Shown here: one piece after another, positions 58,811 to 64,000 of the stretch | Layout: each line of letters opens with the position of its first letter | How positions within the stretch are numbered: the stretch's first letter is position 1 | NCBI GenBank assembly: GCA_033182465.1 | Contig: CP137319.1 | Location: forward strand, 2,232,001 to 2,296,000 | Direction: 5' to 3' | Length of the DNA stretch: 64,000 bases | From: Sanghuangporus weigelae | Lineage: Eukaryota > Basidiomycota > Agaricomycetes > Hymenochaetales > Hymenochaetaceae | Notes under the pieces: model-generated | Database searches by the model: none | The model's input: the letters and a program-made list of their open reading frames with translations, nothing else | Told to the model about the DNA's origin: nothing | Position numbers and translations under genes: made by a program

Positions 58811-59443
58811 TAGGGCTCCGACCGTATCCGTATACGGGTACGGCCGTATAAAAGAAGCTTCATACGGATACGGGCGTATATATACGCCCGTATATATGGC
58901 ACACCAGACCGTTATACGGATACGGACAGCCCGTATACGGGGAATACGCCGTATACGGCAGTTACAGAGCAGAAACTGTAGAATGGAAATAAAATGAGTT
59001 GAACTTGTTCATTTCGAGTTATCTGGACCTTACATAGCGCAAATACAGCACTTTCAGGTTGTTCACCCCTGCCAGGAAGGGCGCAGCGGAGTCTGAGGCA
59101 AATTCAGTGGACCGCGATAGAAAGGAGATGCGTGGGAACAGTACTGTATAGTCCCTTCCTCACTTTGGTAGCCCGGGAATATATTTTTCAAGTAAGTGAT
59201 CTACCAAATCACCAAAAATGGCATAAAATATACCTAATTCTATGCTACCGGGAGACACGGGACCTCAGCTCCCGTATACGGCGTATAAGCCGTAAACGTC
59301 AAATTTTTAAACCTTTGAATACGGATACGGCCGCATATATACGGCCCGTATATTTTGCTCTTATTGTGTCATACGGATACGGCCGTACCCGTATACGGAC
59401 AGCCCGTATACGGGTTATACGCATACATACGGTCGGAGCCCTA
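58811..59443. mobile_element. Non-autonomous hAT-like MITE with CGTATACGG repeats, 633 bp
   Basis: Terminal inverted repeats TAGGGCTCCGACCGTAT at both ends and an exact 8-bp duplication CTAGTCAA outside each end (58803-58810, 59444-59451), as hAT elements make. Both subterminal regions are packed with the self-complementary motif CGTATACGG and variants (about ten in each half), giving a strongly foldable DNA. No transposase frame. The exact duplication suggests recent arrival. Confidence 0.88.
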
Positions 59444-59451
59444 CTAGTCAA

Positions 59452-60150
59452 GCACCCTCGGATCTATTCGTGCTAAATCATGTAAGTTTCCGATGTCTAG
59501 GAATCAAAATCATCACTTCATATAGAAAGAGCCCTGAGCTCCAGAGGTCGTAGTCAAAATGGGTGACAGTCCTCTTTAAGGTTACTGTTGTCTGTACAAG
59601 TACAATCTGCCAGGCTCTTCTCGGCCACAGGTAAGTCATGAGTCAACCAAACGTATGCGTTACTTCCGGCTTCCCTCGAAACCTTTGTATTGCTTCGAAA
59701 CTCTTGAGAGAATCTTGATTTATATCCATACCAATTTCAACGTTATGTCCGTGAGTAAGGCTCGGGGAGGTGGCGGTTGAAAAGGATAAACGTCGATCCT
59801 TTCCGACTCCTATACGTTTGGGGAGCTCTTGGGGTCCAGACGCAGAATGAGCTCCCTTGAAACAATAGTGAAGAATCGCGTTAATGCGAGTATTTGGGGA
59901 CATACGCCCCGCGTCCGTCTACTATATCAGATACCAGCCTTGAGAAACCTCGAAAAAGCATCATCTGGGAATTCGAACGCTCCAGGTAGAGTACACAGAT
60001 GGCATTCCTCTCTCCATACAAGGAGCTGGTTGATACTTACTGTGGCACGATGAGGTGGATTGATACGATAACGGTCAAAGACTTTGACTAGGCTTACGTA
60101 ACTCATGTCGCGGACGACACGTCTTGTTTTGAGTTGACTTCTTTTACTCA
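59452..60150. other. Intergenic region
   Basis: Nothing beyond short unrelated frames. Confidence 0.4.
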
Positions 60151-60164
60151 CTGGAGATACCGAA

Positions 60165-61010
60165 CAGCACCCATCCACGCTACGATAACGTCGACGGTGC
60201 CCTTGTTCTCTCATCCAGTGATGGCGTTCCTTTCCGCGTACATCCCAAGCTCGCGTCTGGCTTCTTTAAGTAAATGCTTGAAATTCCAAGAGTCGCCTCT
60301 GAGAACGCTCACGATCCTCTTCCACGTACGTATAGGTATAGGAAAATGATTTGCCTCCTCCTTGGCAGGGTCTACCCACGCAACGATGCTTCCGAGGTGC
60401 CTAGCACGTATGATGGAGCTTGGACATTTACGCGAGCTGCTGACAAGTACGATATCCCAAGTGCACGCCAATCCATACAAGCCGCGATTTATGAGAAACC
60501 AGGTCTTCAATCTGACCCTCCCCGATTGTATGCACTTATATGTCACTGGAAATGCGTCGATGCGACCAGACGTGCCGCCGAACGGGCGGCGAAGCTCAAT
60601 ACCTTGACCGAGAAACGCCGGGTGCAAAGGAGCTATTTGACAAGGATGCTCTCAATCTCCTCCACTTTCGTCGAAAGCAGATCGATGCTTTCGTGTCCGC
60701 CTCCAATCCGCGAGCGTGGTGGAACATTCAAATAGTGGAACCAGGTGTTTGGAATTGCCACTGCTCAAAAACCTCGCATATGCTTGAAGACATCTATCTA
60801 TATTTCCATATCTTCAGTGGGCAATATGATCCCGGGTCCTCTTGAGAACGAGAGCGATATTGGAAATGCGACGACGCAGTGGTGGAGATGGCACAATTGC
60901 AGGCAATGATGAAGTACGTCTTTCAAGGCTTGGACACAGAGATTCCGTGGGACAAGGTGCGTGTGTTCTTCATGATGTCTGCCGTACATGGACTTAACTC
61001 GCCTGTGTAG
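60165..61010 (+). pseudogene. Broken BTB gene related to copy B
   Basis: Aligns with the intact gene at 57025 over most of its length. DGALVLSSSDGVPFRVH and SGFFK are followed by an in-frame TAA (near 60271) where the intact gene has a Gln codon. Then come MLEIPRVASENAHD, AADKYDIPSARQS and, in another frame after about 60600, DALNLLHFRRKQIDAF. A few codons are also missing after FRVH. At least one stop and one frameshift make it non-functional. Confidence 0.75.
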
Positions 61011-61733
61011 TAATTTCGGATCGATGAATACAGATTAGGTGGATATTTGACTAGTTATTTCTTACAGTTACTCGATCCTTTGCATGCCTTCATGAACTCA
61101 CCGTGACTTGTTAAGATGCGAGACGTTTCTGATATGCACGAGACACATCTGGACTGGACGCCCAAGTCACTTGCCTTCAGTGAACTAAACTGACGCATAC
61201 TATGATCATGCCGAATTACCATTCGTGCTACGATTACGCTGATAGTGACATTATCCAACATAGTCGCATTACATTAACTCGCATAAAGGTTTTTCAAGCG
61301 GATTCTCGATATTTCTCAGGAGACAAACCAGAGTCCTAAGGAGTCAGATTCACTCACAGAAAGTGTGTGATTACGGATTGCGTAGACGTCGAATATAAAA
61401 ACCAATAAGCTACACGGATTTCTATGTAACATTTATCCGATGTTCATAAGCTTATGTAATACATGTGATAACTTGCAATACTACCACTAGCGGTTGACCA
61501 CCACGACGTGAAGCTAAGAAACAAATCCACTTGGATCAAACAACCTCCTCAGAAAAAGTGCAAAATCGCCTTATTTGGTGCTCTTTTGTTCCATCCAATC
61601 ATCGCCTTCGTAATACAAGGTGCGCGCGCCCCGTCTCTCAAGTTCTGAGCCGCACTTCTGAACAAGTATATAGCATCTCCTAGAAACTGTTTCTGTTTCA
61701 TTCCGAGGCACCGAGAGAACCTATAAGTGCAAA
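61011..61733. other. Intergenic region
   Basis: Contains the UBX gene promoter at its right end. No other feature recognised. Confidence 0.4.
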
Positions 61734-63404
61734 ATGGCCGGTGACAGAGATACGCTTTTGAGCATGGGCTTTGAGGCAGCGCGTGTCGATTGGGCTTTGC
61801 GCGCCACGAGCAACGCTGGTCTGCAGCCAGCACTCGATTTCCTCTTCGCGCACACGGATGACCCGATCCCGGATGCTTCCGCTCAGACTAGCTCTTCGTC
61901 TGTGGCCTCAGGGAGAACGGAGGGGGTACCTACTGGCGATGAAGACGATGAAGACGCCGAGGCTTTGCGGGCCGCTCTTGGCAAGGGTGTTGCAAATGTG
62001 GCTCCGAGTTCCGAAGGAGCAGGAGAAGGCGCAGAGGTGGAGGCGCAGAGCATCAAATGCTCACAGTGCGGCAAGGTATTCAAGAATACCGCACTGGCGA
62101 ATTTCCATGCTGAGAAGAGTGGGCATGATCAGTTCGAAGAGTCGACAGAGGAGGTCCGTAATACTTCAATTTACTACTTTCACCTCGGTACTTACTCGAA
62201 GTTGAAGATTAAACCTCTTACTGAGGAAGAGAAGAAGCAAAAACTTGCTGACCTGCGAGCTAAACTCGCAGAGAAGCGTGCGCAGAAATCCGTGCAGGAA
62301 GTCGAAGAGGCTCGCTCCAACGCTGCGATCCGACGTAAAGCAGACAAGGAGGCAGGTGAAGCTCGTGAGCAGCTAAAAGTCAAGGAGGCTCTTAAGGCTG
62401 CCGAGGAGATGAAGCGAGAGAAAGCAGAGGAAAAGAAGGCGCGTGAAGAGATCCGACGAAGGATTGAACAGGACAAGCAAGAACGTCGCGAGAAGCAGAT
62501 GCGCGAAAAGGCGTTGAGAGAGGGGACGAGCGTATCAGATCCGGGTAGGTGCTCTTCACATTTCCTCTCGATTGGATGCTGACGGGTTACTATACAGCCC
62601 CGGTACAACCTGCGCCGGTGGCCTCGACATCTTCAGCACAGGGTATCCCTGCGAGTGAATACAAGGAAACTCGTCTCCAGATTCGCTTTGGAGGCAAGCC
62701 ATACATAACGACCCTCCCGAGTGATTCTAGTCCGTATTCCTTCCATGGCTTTCTTTCATTCCAGCTGGTCTAACTCTTTGTCTGACTTGACCAGCTCTGC
62801 GCGAGGTTGCGGAGTTTCTTGCAGCACAGACGCTAAGTGTCGACGTGGAGACAGTGAACTTCTCGACCCAGTATCCACGGTGCGTTTTAATTTTGCTCTT
62901 TTGCCTTGCGCGATTGGATTTGACTAACTAAAGCTCATTTTATGACACTGCTGCTTCCCGCATACGTCGCTATTGTCGTTTATGTCGTCTTTTGTTTTTG
63001 CTCTGTCTCGGCTTGGCGACATAGACAAACTTTCACCCGGAATGATTTCGCGAAGACCTTGCGCGAACTAAAGCTAACCCCTTCTGCGGTAAGCCCTTCA
63101 TTCCCATGTTTTCTTTTTATTGGGGTCACTCTTCCCTTCAAATTCTCCGTGAATTCTTTCTCCTATCGTGTCGGACTCGAAAGTCCTTCGCCGCGATGTT
63201 TTTCTCGGCAGTTGAGAATAGATTGGACTTGCTCCCCTCTACCCGGCAGTGCCGAGTGCACCGAATGCAGCCTAAAGGCCATCTACGACTTGCAATTCTT
63301 TATTCTCGTCGATACTGGCTTCTCTATCTTCCTTTGTTGCTCCCTGTCGACCTTGTTCTTTGAACTGAATGTCTATCATTCTATAGGTGCTCATTGCTTC
63401 ATAA
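61734..63404 (+). CDS. UBA/UBX domain protein (UBXN1/SAKS1-like p97 adaptor)
   Basis: Six exons (61734-62153, 62202-62544, 62598-62729, 62795-62879, 63025-63088, 63387-63404) give 353 aa. An N-terminal UBA domain (residues ~1-42, LLSMGFEAARVDWAL...) binds ubiquitin. A C2H2-type finger follows near residue 105 (KCSQCGKVF...HAEKSGH). Next is a long Lys/Glu/Arg-rich coiled coil (~145-250). The C-terminal UBX domain (~280-353: TRLQIRFGGKPYITTLP, VAEFLAAQT, FSTQYPRQTF) docks on the Cdc48/p97 ATPase. This order is that of UBXN1/SAKS1. The last exon codes only five residues (VLIAS) and follows an intron of 298 nt, unusually long for this window. Confidence 0.88.
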
Positions 63405-64000
63405 TTACGGGTCGTTTGGAGCACTCTTCTCGCGTCGAGTCTCGTGAATATGAAGAGTTAAATACACAGCCAAGAGATAATGCATCCAATAGGGATGTAC
63501 GAACTTACAATACGACGAGATGAGCAGCTGTACAACACTGATGCGAGAACACTCAGTTCTCTTTTATACGGTTCCGGAGCGTGTTAAGTGACCTTGAAGC
63601 CTGTTGGAGTCAAATATCCTCCGGAACGGCCGACAAGAAAGTTTTATCAACTCAGACTATACCGATCCAGGTACAGGAGGACAATCATGACGACGAGAGC
63701 CCTGCATGACTTGCATTCCTGAGTGTGCACTTTATCTTCCGAGTTCCGATCTCACCAGACAATTTGAGCAGTGGTATCCATATACCTCATATGGGCAAAA
63801 GCAGGAAGGAAATCCTTGTATTTTGTGCTGCGCCGTGCTGCCTCGAGGTGAATGTTAAGCGCTGCTGGATCTGTTTCACTGGCTCGGGCGTGTCAAATGA
63901 TCCCTAGGTTTGCAGACGTTGTGATTTTGGATCAGATGTGAATAGAGGCACCATCGCCCCGTTTCTCCGCTCGTTGAAAATTTGCATACGTATTATAGGG
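63405..64000. other. Right edge of window
   Basis: No gene recognised in the final ~600 bp; a short frame at 63725-63907 has no domain. Confidence 0.35.

Overview
The window looks like nuclear DNA from a mushroom-forming basidiomycete (Agaricomycetes). Genes are compact and most are split by many 50-65 nt GT-AG introns. The families (cerato-platanins, TPR-CHAT proteins, BTB proteins, Zn2Cys6 regulators, DAL5-type MFS carriers) and the gene density fit that group. The species cannot be named from the sequence. All exon models are hand-built from splice signals and reading frames; the totals for nearly all of them divide by three and end at a stop.

Left part (1-24.5 kb). The mitochondrial-fission dynamin DNM1 lies on the minus strand, followed by a fast-evolving accessory block. 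That block has four single-exon cerato-platanin genes (one +, three -), a BTB gene with a decayed tandem copy, an intact TPR-CHAT protease-like gene with about 20 repeats of 45 residues, and a second TPR-CHAT gene that is a clear pseudogene. A 150-bp hairpin, an unknown Ser/Pro-rich gene and a hAT-like MITE follow.

Middle (24.9-41.7 kb). Conserved genes: an MDR (zinc-alcohol-dehydrogenase-like) oxidoreductase, an F-box/WD40 protein (Cdc4/Fbw7 type), a GPI-anchor-type cupredoxin-like secreted protein, an SLC25 mitochondrial carrier, a secreted GH30 glycosidase, a ZNF511-like C2H2 protein, a tandem pair of SDR genes of which the second has a MITE in its 5' leader, and a VPS68/TMEM50 protein.

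Right part (43.6-56.2 kb). This is the most interesting stretch. Five consecutive genes look like a catabolic cluster: myo-inositol oxygenase, an extended SDR of the D-erythronate-dehydrogenase type, a class II ketose-bisphosphate aldolase, a DAL5-family MFS transporter and a Zn2Cys6 transcription factor. I infer a sugar-acid or inositol utilisation module; this is not proven.

Right end (57-64 kb). Another BTB gene and a broken copy flank a hAT-like MITE rich in CGTATACGG repeats. The window closes with a UBA/UBX (UBXN1-like) p97 adaptor gene. I found no rRNA, tRNA, CRISPR, retroelement or viral element.
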